A DNA stretch of 64,000 nucleotides from Candidatus Methanoperedentaceae archaeon GB37 (GTDB lineage Archaea > Halobacteriota > Methanosarcinia > Methanosarcinales > EX4572-44). Below the pieces are notes generated by a model. It was not told where the DNA came from. It did no database searches and was given only the letters and a program-made list of their open reading frames with translations. Location: NCBI GenBank assembly GCA_905171695.1, contig LR991653.1, positions 1,464,150-1,528,149 of the forward strand, written 5' to 3'. This document shows positions 52,760-60,938 of this stretch, piece after piece (position 1 is the first letter of the stretch; each line of letters begins with the position of its first letter). Position numbers and translations under genes: made by a program.

Positions 52760-53450
52760 AGAGATACGACCTCTTATGCTCATCTGGATCAAGTGACTTG
52801 CCGATCAGTATGATCGCTGTTCTCTTTATCCCTGCATCTTCTACCTTTGCTGTGATATCAGAGAGAGTCCCACGGACAACCTTTTCATCCTCCCACGACG
52901 CCCTGTAAACAACGGCGACAGGAGTGTCCGGAGGCATCTCAACTGTTTCTACGATCTCTTTTAACTTGTGAACTCCCAGAAATATCGCAAGTGTAGCATT
53001 GTTTCGTGAAAGTTCCCTGATCTGATCCCTTTGAAGTGTCTTTCCACGGGGACGGGTTATTATTACGGTCTCTCCACCAAGTGTTAATTCTGCTTTGATC
53101 GATGCTGCTGCTGCAAAGGCTGACGTTACACCAGGCACAACCTCATACTCAACCCCAGCCATGTCAAGCTCCCTCATCTGCTCATACATCGCACTATATA
53201 GAGATGGGTCGCCTGTATGGAGCCTTACAACCTTTTTACCATTCCTTGCCCCGCATACCATCAGCTCAACGATCTCTTCAAGCTTCATCCCATGACTGTT
53301 TACAACATCTCCTCTGACCCCGGTGAGAATCTCAGGGTTCACGAGTGAACCAGTGTATATGACAAGATCTGCTTCATCAAGAAGTCGCCTGCCTTTGAGT
53401 GTGATAAGCTCAGGATCGCCACTGCCTGCACCAACAAAGTACACCTTCAT
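52752..53450 (-). CDS. cbiF: cobalt-precorrin-4 C11-methyltransferase
   Basis: A 232-residue SAM-dependent tetrapyrrole methylase. Hallmarks: VYFVGAGSGDPELITLKGRR, YTGSLVNPEIL, VVRLHTGDPSLYSAMYEQM (the SAM-binding loop), EVVPGVTSAFAAAASIKAEL and LAIFLGVHKL. Its length is slightly below that of most CbiF proteins (about 250). ATG 53450 overlaps the cbiL stop by four bases. Confidence 0.95.
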   Translation of the reverse strand: MKVYFVGAGSGDPELITLKGRRLLDEADLVIYTGSLVNPEILTGVRGDVVNSHGMKLEEIVELMVCGARNGKKVVRLHTGDPSLYSAMYEQMRELDMAGVEYEVVPGVTSAFAAAASIKAELTLGGETVIITRPRGKTLQRDQIRELSRNNATLAIFLGVHKLKEIVETVEMPPDTPVAVVYRASWEDEKVVRGTLSDITAKVEDAGIKRTAIILIGKSLDPDEHKRSYLYG

Positions 53451-54061
53451 GGCTTATCCCCCTTTTTAGCATAGAGAATGCTCAGATAACCCACTCTATC
53501 CGGAAGATCGCTCCTGTATATCGCTTCATCTCTCATAAACAGGTTTTTAAAAAGAACAAACTCTGTATAACCATCTTTTTTGAGTGATTCAACAACTTCA
53601 CGAGGCTTTCTAACTTTCATAACAATTTTTGATCTGGCATCACTGCCATCAGATACCTCAAAACTCGAATCAACCTCAACTCCAGCGCGAGACGCAAACG
53701 CAGTTATCGAACTCACACCCGGCACAGTATCAATCACAATCCCAGGATAAAGCTCTACTATCTTCCGCTTAAGATGCGTGAAAGTCGAGAAAAAGTTTGG
53801 ATCACCAATTAAGGCAAATGATACAATTCCATCTCTTGCATCCTCTCCAATGATCCTTGCATTCTTCTCCCATATACGCTCAAGCTCACACTTGTTATGG
53901 ATCATTGGAAAATCAAGGATTATAGCATCCCTATACGGCTTTACAAGCTCATACGCAAGCTTCCCAGGTACATACACCCTCTTTGACTCCTTTAAAACCT
54001 CAACTGCCCTCAACGTCAGAAGATCCGGGCTACCAGGACCAAGACCAACCCCTACAAGCAC
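53447..54061 (-). CDS. cbiL: cobalt-precorrin-2 C20-methyltransferase
   Basis: A 204-residue SAM-dependent methylase: VGVGLGPGSPDLLTLRAVEV at the start, YVPGKLAYELV, FALIGDPNFFSTFTHLKRKI (SAM loop) and DTVPGVSSITAFASRAGVEV are CbiL features. It is about 20-30 residues shorter than typical CbiL, mostly through a compact middle. ATG 54061 overlaps cbiT by 10 bases. Confidence 0.92.
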   Translation of the reverse strand: MLVGVGLGPGSPDLLTLRAVEVLKESKRVYVPGKLAYELVKPYRDAIILDFPMIHNKCELERIWEKNARIIGEDARDGIVSFALIGDPNFFSTFTHLKRKIVELYPGIVIDTVPGVSSITAFASRAGVEVDSSFEVSDGSDARSKIVMKVRKPREVVESLKKDGYTEFVLFKNLFMRDEAIYRSDLPDRVGYLSILYAKKGDKP

Positions 54062-54579
54062 CCTCCCACCACCATAAACACAGGATTCAATGACCTGAAG
54101 GCAATACCACCTGCAAGATCATAACTCTTCGATACGTTTATAATAAGTGCCTCCTTGAAGATTCTAAGATCTTTCATCGTCTCAACCGCCTGTGATGCAA
54201 CCTCAATCCGCGCAGCATTAACAACGATCGTCTCACATCTCCTAATAAGCTTCAATACGTCTTCAAGACCCCCGGTTCCACCAACAAACGCCTTATTGAA
54301 CGATTTGATCTCTGGTATGAGATCCTTTGCCTCGCCCTCCATAAGCTCGATATTCTCAGACCCTCTGATCTTCGCAGATGCAACGTCTATCGCTTCCCGT
54401 CTCCTATCAATCGCTACAACCTTCTTTACGTAGTTTGATACCGCAAGAGAGACCGTTCCTGTACCACAGCCGATATCAAGCACAATATCATCCCCCTTAA
54501 GCGCAAGCTTGAATAAAGCGATTGCAAGCACTTCCTCCTTTGTTGGAACACCCCTGAGGCCCATATAAGACAAAATCAC
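54052..54579 (-). CDS. cbiT: cobalt-precorrin-6B C15-methyltransferase (decarboxylating)
   Basis: A 170-175-residue class I SAM methyltransferase that methylates C15 and decarboxylates the C12 acetate. Start GLRGVPTKEEVLAIALFKLA is the CbiT signature; the SAM motif is VLDIGCGTGTVSLAVSN, followed by VVAIDRRREAIDVA and KAFVGGTGGLEDVL. ATG 54564 (MGLRGVP) is as likely a start as 54579. It lies 11 bases after cbiO. Confidence 0.93.
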   Translation of the reverse strand: MILSYMGLRGVPTKEEVLAIALFKLALKGDDIVLDIGCGTGTVSLAVSNYVKKVVAIDRRREAIDVASAKIRGSENIELMEGEAKDLIPEIKSFNKAFVGGTGGLEDVLKLIRRCETIVVNAARIEVASQAVETMKDLRIFKEALIINVSKSYDLAGGIAFRSLNPVFMVVGGCL

Positions 54580-54590
54580 ATTGAATTTTA

Positions 54591-55763
54591 TTAAACTTTT
54601 CTTTTCATTGGGGGGATCACCTTTTCGCCCTTGATTTCCTCTCTCCCAACCCGCTCTACCACAATATCTGCCATTCTGCCTGATGCAAATATAAGTACAT
54701 TGGCGCCTCTCATGGCTTCGGATATTGCGGAATCGATGACATCGTGCTCGAAGTCACAGGCAATTCCAAGTTTTTCCACACATTTTTTTGCACTCGTTCC
54801 CATGGCACCCGTTCTATCTGGAGTAAGGTCAAGTATTTTCCTAAGTTCGTTGAGATCAACAACTTTAGCCCCTCCTTCGTTCATGCCAGGGATTTGAACA
54901 ACCCATATCATCCCATTTTCTTGCTTTTTTGAGCCGTTTAGGTTTCTAACAAGATCAAGGATCGTGAGTGGTACTTTGTCCTGTTTTTTATAGATGTTGT
55001 GTGCTTCAAACTCCCTGTGGGTCCTCACAACCACTGGAGCCGTCAGGTTTGTCTTTTTTAGGAGGTCATCCTTACTGAAGACGCTTTCTGGTTCACCTTC
55101 CGCGTAGATTTCGCCTTTTCGCAGGATGTAGATATAATCTGCCCATGATGATGCAATATCAACGTTGTGGGTTGAGATGATGACCGTCCTACCGTCAGAG
55201 GCGAGCTCGTCCATGAGTTCTATCATCTCTGATGTGCTCTTTGGATCAAGTCCCGACGTAGGTTCGTCGAATACCAGTATCTCAGGGTTCATTGCAAGAA
55301 CTCCAGCGATTGCAACTTTTTTCTTCTCGCCACCACTTAAGTTATCAGGGTTTCTATCTCTGAACTCCTCGATACCGAGCATGGAGAGAACACCCTCAAC
55401 CCTCGCCGCAACCTCGTCTCCAGAGAGCCCTAAATTGTTTGGGCCAAAGGCAAGATCGTCCCAGACTGTCGGAGCAAATAGCTGATCATCTGGATCTTGA
55501 AATACGAGTCCCACCGTAGTTCTAACATAGTATACATTTTTTTTTGTTATTTCCCTTCCTTTAACGATTATTTTCCCTTTTTGCGGTAGAATAATACCAT
55601 TCAGGTGATAGAAGAGTGTTGTTTTTCCAGACCCATTTGGTCCAAGGATTGCTGTTTTCTTACCCTCTTCAACGGTCAGGTTCACATCTTTGAGAGCCTG
55701 TGTCCCGTCAGGATACGAGTATGAGAGATTGTAAACCTCAATCGCGTGCACGCTATATCTCAC
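54591..55763 (-). CDS. cbiO: cobalt/nickel ECF transporter ATPase with C-terminal extension
   Basis: A 390-residue protein. Residues ~5-240 are a standard ECF ABC ATPase: Walker A LGPNGSGKTTLFYHLNG, Q-loop VFQDPDDQLFAPTVW, signature NLSGGEKKKVAIAGVLAMNP, Walker B EILVFDEPTSGLDP and the switch His in VIISTHNVD. The remaining ~130 residues are an extra domain (LTPDRTGAMGTSAKKCVEK, then VLIFASGRMADIVVERVG) not present in ordinary CbiO. Starts GTG 55763 and GTG 55751 are possible; the gene overlaps cbiQ by 11 bases. It energises the cbiMNQ transporter. Confidence 0.92.
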   Translation of the reverse strand: MRYSVHAIEVYNLSYSYPDGTQALKDVNLTVEEGKKTAILGPNGSGKTTLFYHLNGIILPQKGKIIVKGREITKKNVYYVRTTVGLVFQDPDDQLFAPTVWDDLAFGPNNLGLSGDEVAARVEGVLSMLGIEEFRDRNPDNLSGGEKKKVAIAGVLAMNPEILVFDEPTSGLDPKSTSEMIELMDELASDGRTVIISTHNVDIASSWADYIYILRKGEIYAEGEPESVFSKDDLLKKTNLTAPVVVRTHREFEAHNIYKKQDKVPLTILDLVRNLNGSKKQENGMIWVVQIPGMNEGGAKVVDLNELRKILDLTPDRTGAMGTSAKKCVEKLGIACDFEHDVIDSAISEAMRGANVLIFASGRMADIVVERVGREEIKGEKVIPPMKRKV

Positions 55764-56556
55764 CTATCATCCGATCAAGAATTACCAGAAGAAATGATGA
55801 GAGGATGATGAACGATCCTAAGAGAATCTCTTTCAGAGAGATTGGGCGAGATTTTTTGACAATTCTTGAGTCTGACCGATACCCTCTTGAGAGCATCGCA
55901 AGATAGACGCACTCGCCTCTGGAGAATGCTCGAAGTAGGAGTGCGCTTCCAAGCAGACCGATGTTGCGCATCTTAGCAAGATAGCTGAGTCGATCCGAGA
56001 AGCCGCACCTTGCCTGTTGTGCTCTGTGCATCCGTACTCCCTCTTTTGAGAGAAGATGCACATATCTAATCATCATTCCCATCAGGTCAACAAAAATCGG
56101 GGGAACTCTGAACCATTTCATAGCAGAAAGCGTATCCTGAATGGGGGTTGTCGCTATAAATATGTTCAGAATCGATATAGATGCAACAAGTCTCACGAAG
56201 ATCAGAACACCAAGATTAAGACCTTCTCTGTGGATTGAAATCCCATGAAAAACTGTTAGGATCTCTTCACCTCCGTACGTGAAGAGGACAACGATAAATA
56301 CGACAATTGCTATTGTAAGCGGTGCTATAAGCCTTTTAAGCGTTGTATTCAGTGGTATTCCGATTGCAACAGAGACTATAAGTGTTAGGAGAAAAATTAA
56401 GAGTGGGATTCCGGGATGGATCATCGAGACGACTGCAAATATAAGTCCGATGGCTCCAAGAAGCTTTATCCTTGGATCCAGTCGGTGTAGCGCTGTCTCA
56501 TCTACAACCAGCCTCTCGAAGTCGAGGTCCCCTATCAGTTCTGAAAAATCTCTCAT
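55753..56556 (-). CDS. cbiQ: cobalt/nickel ECF transporter transmembrane protein
   Basis: A 267-residue membrane protein of the CbiQ/EcfT family, with about five to six helices and the start DETALHRLDPRIKLLGAIGL. The coupling helices include RVPPIFVDLMGMMIRYVHLL with the following EGVRMHRAQQARCGF, and SRGECVYLAMLSRGY (an A-R-G type motif that contacts the ATPase). It links CbiM to CbiO. ATG overlaps the stop of the small peptide gene (ATGA). Confidence 0.93.
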   Translation of the reverse strand: MRDFSELIGDLDFERLVVDETALHRLDPRIKLLGAIGLIFAVVSMIHPGIPLLIFLLTLIVSVAIGIPLNTTLKRLIAPLTIAIVVFIVVLFTYGGEEILTVFHGISIHREGLNLGVLIFVRLVASISILNIFIATTPIQDTLSAMKWFRVPPIFVDLMGMMIRYVHLLSKEGVRMHRAQQARCGFSDRLSYLAKMRNIGLLGSALLLRAFSRGECVYLAMLSRGYRSDSRIVKKSRPISLKEILLGSFIILSSFLLVILDRMIGEI

Positions 56557-56669
56557 CTCTTCCTTAGCTTCCTTATCTCATACCCTATTATCGCAAAGAG
56601 GAAGAAGCCGACCGTTGTTCCGATTCCACTCAGGGGATCGCCTGAGAGACATTCAAGCACGCTGACCAC
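56553..56669 (-). CDS. small membrane peptide between cbiN-like gene and cbiQ
   Basis: A 35-38-residue reading frame, start GTG 56669 or GTG 56660, stop overlapping the cbiQ ATG. The product is one hydrophobic helix with a basic tail: PLSGIGTTVGFFLFAIIGYE then IRKLRKR. It resembles the last helix of PDGLE/CbiN-type subunits. Position and coupling suggest a real transporter subunit made as a separate peptide. Confidence 0.6.
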   Translation of the reverse strand: MVSVLECLSGDPLSGIGTTVGFFLFAIIGYEIRKLRKR

Positions 56670-56943
56670 CCTCCTTTATATCGATCCAGAAGTAACCGAA
56701 GATAAACCCTGCGATGATTCCTGCAAGTGTGAACCCGACGTACTCGCCCATATCACCGTATGCTCCAACATTCGGCACTATCTCAACTGCTTCAAGTCCT
56801 CCTGTGCTTGCTGCATGCTCCTCAACAATGCCATCGGTCCCTTCCATCCCGGCACCTGACGCGTATCCCGCATAGGCGGCAACACACATCACAGCGGTGC
56901 AGACCACAAGAAGTATCAGGGAATTTCTGACAAAATTATCCAT
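56653..56943 (-). CDS. cbiN: CbiN-like small subunit of the Co/Ni ECF transporter
   Basis: A 96-residue protein with two membrane helices: LILLVVCTAVMCVAAYAGYA near the N-terminus and YVGFTLAGIIAGFIFGYFWI near the C-terminus, with an exposed loop of ~35 residues containing GGLEAVE. This layout matches CbiN/NikN-type subunits that assist CbiM. Sequence similarity is modest, so the name rests on topology and position between cbiM and cbiQ. It overlaps cbiM by eight bases. Confidence 0.7.
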   Translation of the reverse strand: MDNFVRNSLILLVVCTAVMCVAAYAGYASGAGMEGTDGIVEEHAASTGGLEAVEIVPNVGAYGDMGEYVGFTLAGIIAGFIFGYFWIDIKEGGQRA

Positions 56944-57595
56944 CTATAGCACCTCCAAGCTTTGCAATAATATCAGGTCTTGTATCTGCGATGTACTTCA
57001 CGATCGCTGCGGTGAATATGAACTCAGCGACTGCAAGCGGCAGCTGCGTCGGGACAAATCCAAGCGAGTATAGCCCCCAGTGATAGAGAACCGAGCCTGG
57101 ATTTATCGAGAGTGCAAGCTCCATCGCGGTTGTGAGATAGCAAAGGATATCCCCTATAAATCCTGCCATACCTGCTGCAATCCAGACCGAGAGATTGACC
57201 CTTCTAAGAAGAACGTATGTTCCATAACCTGTGAACGTTCCCACAATCCCCATCGATACCGTGTTCGCTCCAAGCGTCGTGATCCCCCCGTGTGCAAGAA
57301 ACGCATGGAAGATGAGCGCAATCGCACTCAGAACAACGGTTGCAAACGGTCCAACGATGATCGCTGACATCGGTGTTCCGATCGGATGAGAGCACGAACC
57401 TGTAACAGGAACCGGGATATGCCAGACCGCAATCACAAAGATCGCAGCGCCCATAAGCGCAAGAAGCGGCATGTATGACGGGGTCTCCTCTGTTCTTCGT
57501 TTGATCTCGCGGATGCCAAGAGCTATAAAGACGAGGGCAACCACGTACCACACAATACACCACTGGGTGCTCAGTATTCCATCTGAGATGTGCAT
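56936..57595 (-). CDS. cbiM: cobalt/nickel ECF transporter substrate-binding protein
   Basis: A 219-residue membrane protein with about seven helices. The N-terminus MHISDGILSTQW is the metal-chelating signature of CbiM/NikM (amino group and His2). Further features: VPVTGSCSHPIGTPMSAIIV, with the metal-site His, and LAHGGITTLGANTVSMGIVG. It imports Co2+ or Ni2+; cotranscription with corrin genes favours cobalt. First gene of the long minus-strand operon (cbiM to cbiC). Confidence 0.95.
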   Translation of the reverse strand: MHISDGILSTQWCIVWYVVALVFIALGIREIKRRTEETPSYMPLLALMGAAIFVIAVWHIPVPVTGSCSHPIGTPMSAIIVGPFATVVLSAIALIFHAFLAHGGITTLGANTVSMGIVGTFTGYGTYVLLRRVNLSVWIAAGMAGFIGDILCYLTTAMELALSINPGSVLYHWGLYSLGFVPTQLPLAVAEFIFTAAIVKYIADTRPDIIAKLGGAIDG

Positions 57596-57601
57596 TCAAT
57601 T

Positions 57602-57619
57602 ACCTCCAAACGCTGGAGG
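57602..57619 (-). promoter_or_regulatory. hairpin masking the cbiM ribosome-binding site
   Basis: On the minus strand CCTCCA (57619-57614), a five-base loop, then TGGAGG (57608-57603), followed by TAATTGA and the cbiM ATG. The 3' arm is the Shine-Dalgarno sequence itself, fully paired by the 5' arm. This could reduce translation of the transporter unless opened. Confidence 0.5.
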
Positions 57620-57633
57620 AGAGGGTTTTCACA

Positions 57634-57646
57634 CACATATAACTTT
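57634..57646 (-). promoter_or_regulatory. TATA box of the cbiM operon
   Basis: Minus strand CAAAGTTATATGT, about 40 bases before the cbiM ATG, giving a short leader that contains the hairpin at 57602-57619. Confidence 0.5.
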
Positions 57647-57675
57647 GTTTTAGGATTACATATATTAGCTCTTTG

Positions 57676-57685
57676 GATTATATAG
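57676..57685 (+). promoter_or_regulatory. TATA box of the cbiD-cbiE operon
   Basis: GATTATATAG, about 40-50 bases before the cbiD ATG at 57725, divergent from the cbiM promoter in the same 129-base gap. Confidence 0.5.
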
Positions 57686-57724
57686 GGCAAAGTGTTATGA
57701 TAAAGCTGATAGATTTACAGTGAG

Positions 57725-58720
57725 ATGTTTGATCCAATAAATAGGCGGGAGATCCCTAACGAATGGGTTTTACGATCAAAAATTCCAAAAAATGTTCTTA
57801 AAAAAAGAATTGAATCTGGTGAACTCGTTCTACTCCCAGATGGAAGAGTTTTAAAGCGAGGTTTTACAACAGGGACAACAGCCGCTGCTGCCGCAAAATC
57901 CGCAATCTTATCAGTAAGAAAAAACGTTGATAAAGTATCTGTGATGACACCTTCAGGAATCAGGGTTGAGCTGCCGGTTGAATCATCAAACGGAGTTGGA
58001 ACTGCCCGTAAAGCGGGAGGAGACCACGAGTTCGATGTTACAGATGGGGTCAAAATAAGAGCAACTGCGACTCTGAAGAAAGAGGGAATCACGATCAAAG
58101 CCGGCAAGGGCATCGGAAGATTCAAAGATGGAAGACCTGCAATAAACCCCTCTCCGATGAAGTCGATCAAAATAGCAGTACGTGAAGCGCTCGATACAAT
58201 CAACGAAAAGGGTGCTGAAATTCTAATCGAGGTTGAAAATGGCGAAAAACTTGCAAAAAAAACTCTCAACCCAGCGTATGGAGTCCTCGGCGGGATATCA
58301 ATACTTGGAACAACAGGCTTCGTTGAACCATGGAATGAACACCTTGAAGAGATGGTAAAGTCACTCATCGAAAGATCATCAAAAGTTGCACTTACAACAG
58401 GAAGACGCGGTGCTGAATTTGCACGTCAGATACTCAGCGAGCATGAAGTTATCATTATAGGCAGCAGATTTGAAATAATCGAGAGCATCTCTAAAGAGAC
58501 CACTTATCCTATCCTGTGCGGCCTTCCCGCACTGATCCTGAAGTGGGGAAACCCTGACATCCTCAAATCCACAGGTTTCAAGACGGTGAGAGAGATGGTG
58601 ATGAACGAACCTGCCCACGAATCAATCGATCAATCAATTGAAGCTATAAAAAAGCGACATCCTTATCTGAACGTTATACTGTTCAACTTCGATGGCAACA
58701 TCCTGAGGGATACGAGATGA
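57725..58720 (+). CDS. cbiD: cobalt-precorrin-5B C1-methyltransferase
   Basis: A 331-residue CbiD enzyme. Hallmarks: LKRGFTTGTTAAAAAKSAIL (the TTGxxAAAAAKAA motif), SVMTPSGIRVELPVE, AVREAL and GGISILGTTGFVEPWNEHLE. VALTTGRRGAEFARQ near residue 225 is also typical. It methylates C1 in the anaerobic corrin pathway. It starts the divergent cbiD-cbiE operon; its stop overlaps the cbiE ATG by four bases. Confidence 0.95.
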   Translation: MFDPINRREIPNEWVLRSKIPKNVLKKRIESGELVLLPDGRVLKRGFTTGTTAAAAAKSAILSVRKNVDKVSVMTPSGIRVELPVESSNGVGTARKAGGDHEFDVTDGVKIRATATLKKEGITIKAGKGIGRFKDGRPAINPSPMKSIKIAVREALDTINEKGAEILIEVENGEKLAKKTLNPAYGVLGGISILGTTGFVEPWNEHLEEMVKSLIERSSKVALTTGRRGAEFARQILSEHEVIIIGSRFEIIESISKETTYPILCGLPALILKWGNPDILKSTGFKTVREMVMNEPAHESIDQSIEAIKKRHPYLNVILFNFDGNILRDTR

Positions 58721-59289
58721 AGATAGTTGGAGTTGGAGCATCCAATAAAATGCTCACAGAAGAAGCAATTTCCGCAATTAAATCTGCCCCGGTTATATAC
58801 GGGTCCAAACGAGCAATTACAATCGCATCTTCCCACATACAGTCTGAAACACACGAAATTGACTTCAAACACCTCGATGAAATACCCGATGATGCCGTTG
58901 TACTATCAACAGGCGACCCGATGCTATCAGGACTCGGAACACTCCTCAAAGGAGAAGTTATACCAGGCATATCATCCCTCCAGCTCGCATGCGCAAGGCT
59001 CAAGATCGATCTAACCTCGATCACACCAATAACCGCACACGGACGAGATATCGAAGAATCAAAAAAGATCATTTTGGATGAAATCACGCGAAAAAAGCAA
59101 CTCTTCATACTGCCAGATCCAAAAAAATTCGGACCCATTGAGATCTCAGAGACGCTCTTAAAAGCAGGGTACGAACGACCCATCACCGTGCTCGAGAACC
59201 TCGGATACGAGAACGAACGAATAATACATGGTACAACGAAGAATCCACCCGAACCCAAGACGCTGCTCTACGTGATTGTTGTTGAATAG
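58717..59289 (+). CDS. cbiE: cobalt-precorrin-7 C5-methyltransferase
   Basis: A 190-residue SAM-dependent tetrapyrrole methylase: IVGVGASNKMLTEEAISAIK at the start (GxGxG-like with one substitution), VVLSTGDPMLSGLGTLLKG (SAM loop), IPGISSLQLACARLKI and SITPITAHGRDIEES are CbiE features. It forms a pair with CbiT, which sits in the opposite operon here. Confidence 0.93.
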   Translation: MKIVGVGASNKMLTEEAISAIKSAPVIYGSKRAITIASSHIQSETHEIDFKHLDEIPDDAVVLSTGDPMLSGLGTLLKGEVIPGISSLQLACARLKIDLTSITPITAHGRDIEESKKIILDEITRKKQLFILPDPKKFGPIEISETLLKAGYERPITVLENLGYENERIIHGTTKNPPEPKTLLYVIVVE

Positions 59290-59367
59290 TCGCCTATACA
59301 AAGATTCAGAACGAGTACAGACCGGAAGATATTCGAATCTCAAACTACCAGCCCATGCTTGATAAAG

Positions 59368-59955
59368 TCAGGCTTCTTCGTGTGATCCCTTATTCCTCCT
59401 CCTGTGGACGAGCTGGATTATGTCGTGTTGTGTGACAACACCTGTGACCTCTCCATGATCTACTACGAGTACCGCAGGGTGTTTCTCCAGTATGTGAAAT
59501 ATTGTATCCACGTCTGTTGTGAGTGATACGCTTGGGAATGGGCTCTCCATGATCTCTTTCACGAGCATGCTACCAATATCTCCCTTTCTCTTCTCAACGA
59601 TCTGGTGTACCACCGTATCAGAAGATATGCTCCCAACAGGCACGCCGTTATCAAGAACAGGCACCTGTGAAAAATCTTCTTCTTCCATGAGGCTCACAGC
59701 ATATTCCACGGTATCAGTTGGCCGTACGTGAACGACCGAGGAATGCATGATATCTGCTGCTATCACCCGCTCCCTTTCGGCCGATTCGAACGCATTAAAA
59801 ATTTTCTGGAGTGTTGAGAGTCGTGGGTCGATATCGCCAGACTCGATACGTGCTATAAGCGGCTGACTCACACCCGCTCTCTTTGCAAGCTCGTTCTGCG
59901 TCATGTGAAGAGCTAATCTGCGCTCCTTAATATCCTTCGGTGTTGGCAGCATCAC
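59368..59955 (-). CDS. XRE-type HTH regulator with two CBS domains
   Basis: A 195-residue protein: N-terminal Cro/C1 helix-turn-helix (LHMTQNELAKRAGVSQPLIA, RIESGDIDPRLSTLQKIFNA) and a CBS pair (DIMHSSVVHVRPTDTVEYAV and EIMESPFPSVSLTTDVDTIF). CBS domains usually sense adenine nucleotides or SAM. This HTH-CBS layout is common in methanogens. It converges with cbiE; whether it regulates the cbi genes is unknown. ATG 59955 or 59952 both fit. Confidence 0.88.
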   Translation of the reverse strand: MMLPTPKDIKERRLALHMTQNELAKRAGVSQPLIARIESGDIDPRLSTLQKIFNAFESAERERVIAADIMHSSVVHVRPTDTVEYAVSLMEEEDFSQVPVLDNGVPVGSISSDTVVHQIVEKRKGDIGSMLVKEIMESPFPSVSLTTDVDTIFHILEKHPAVLVVDHGEVTGVVTQHDIIQLVHRRRNKGSHEEA

Positions 59956-60158
59956 AACAGAACACTATTACCCACAATAATAATAAGGTTTTTCATATAC
60001 CTACCCAACGGGCCAGAAACTATAGGCAGTCTCCCCATTAAGAACAGTTGGAAGTAGAAAAGTTCATGCGAGCTCCACGTATGGTCTGTTAATCCTTTCT
60101 AACCTGATTCAAGCCAGGTTTATTCCATGAATTATGTGGCGGAGTTAGGGTTAAGATG

Positions 60159-60773
60159 TTATCCGCTTTCCATTCGATGTGTGGTTGTTTGGTGTATGTG
60201 GTCTGTGTTCATGGGTAGGTCGGTCTTGTGGGATGGGGTTTTTGTGTCGTGTCCTGTGGTGTGAAGATAGAGCAATAGGAGTGCGGATAGGAGTGTGAGG
60301 AGTGGTATGTAGCTTATGGGCAGTCCTGTTAGCTTGTTTAACATCATGCCGTGGTTTGCGTAGCCGTTGTAGGTGGCTGGGTAGAATGATATTGCTTCGC
60401 GGAGAGTGATCATCAAGAGGATGATGATACTGCAGCACGAGGTTTTGGAGTTCTTCAAGCTTATGTCTTTGAGTGCTATGTATAATAGTGCACTGATGGT
60501 TATTGCTGTTGCTGGTCCTGCAAGGATCACGAATATCTGTTCGTTTGTTCCAACGTTTGTTGCAGTTGTGAGTCCTGATAGTATGTGGTCTTGGTAGGTG
60601 AATTCTACGTGTGCTGGTTTGCCGAGTGCCTGCAGCGCGAGGTAGTGGCCGAGTTCGTCGAAGAAGGTGCATAGGTTGTATGCCACGTACATCACAAAGA
60701 CGATAAAAGTGTCTTTAACCAAAGCGTTTTTTAACAGGGTCTTTTTGGCATGATGTGCCCCTTGTACAAGCAT
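60159..60773 (-). CDS. M50-like membrane protein with altered zinc motif
   Basis: A 204-residue protein with about five hydrophobic segments. TFFDELGHYLALQALGKPAH corresponds to the HExxH zinc motif of M50 site-2-type proteases, but the first His is Asp (DELGH). FVILAGPATAITISALLYIA matches the GPxxN-type second membrane motif region. It may be an inactive relative or use a changed metal site. The C-terminal tail is polar and His/Thr-rich. Substrate unknown. Confidence 0.6.
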   Translation of the reverse strand: MLVQGAHHAKKTLLKNALVKDTFIVFVMYVAYNLCTFFDELGHYLALQALGKPAHVEFTYQDHILSGLTTATNVGTNEQIFVILAGPATAITISALLYIALKDISLKNSKTSCCSIIILLMITLREAISFYPATYNGYANHGMMLNKLTGLPISYIPLLTLLSALLLLYLHTTGHDTKTPSHKTDLPMNTDHIHQTTTHRMESG

Positions 60774-60938
60774 GATGTATCATAGACATCGATTCATGAA
60801 CATCCATTTAAACAATATGTCGACACTATTATTATTTATTAGAGATTTATATGGTTCAATTCATCTCTCTGCAAAGGCTTCTCTCATGGCGTTGAGGCAA
60901 GACTATAAGTATTATTTTATTATCATATTGGTGTCTGG

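Noticed and set aside
57596..57724. Cobalamin riboswitch between cbiM and cbiD
   Set aside because: The B12-box consensus (GCCACTG) is not present and the gap is too short once both promoters are placed; only a small hairpin at the cbiM ribosome-binding site is seen.
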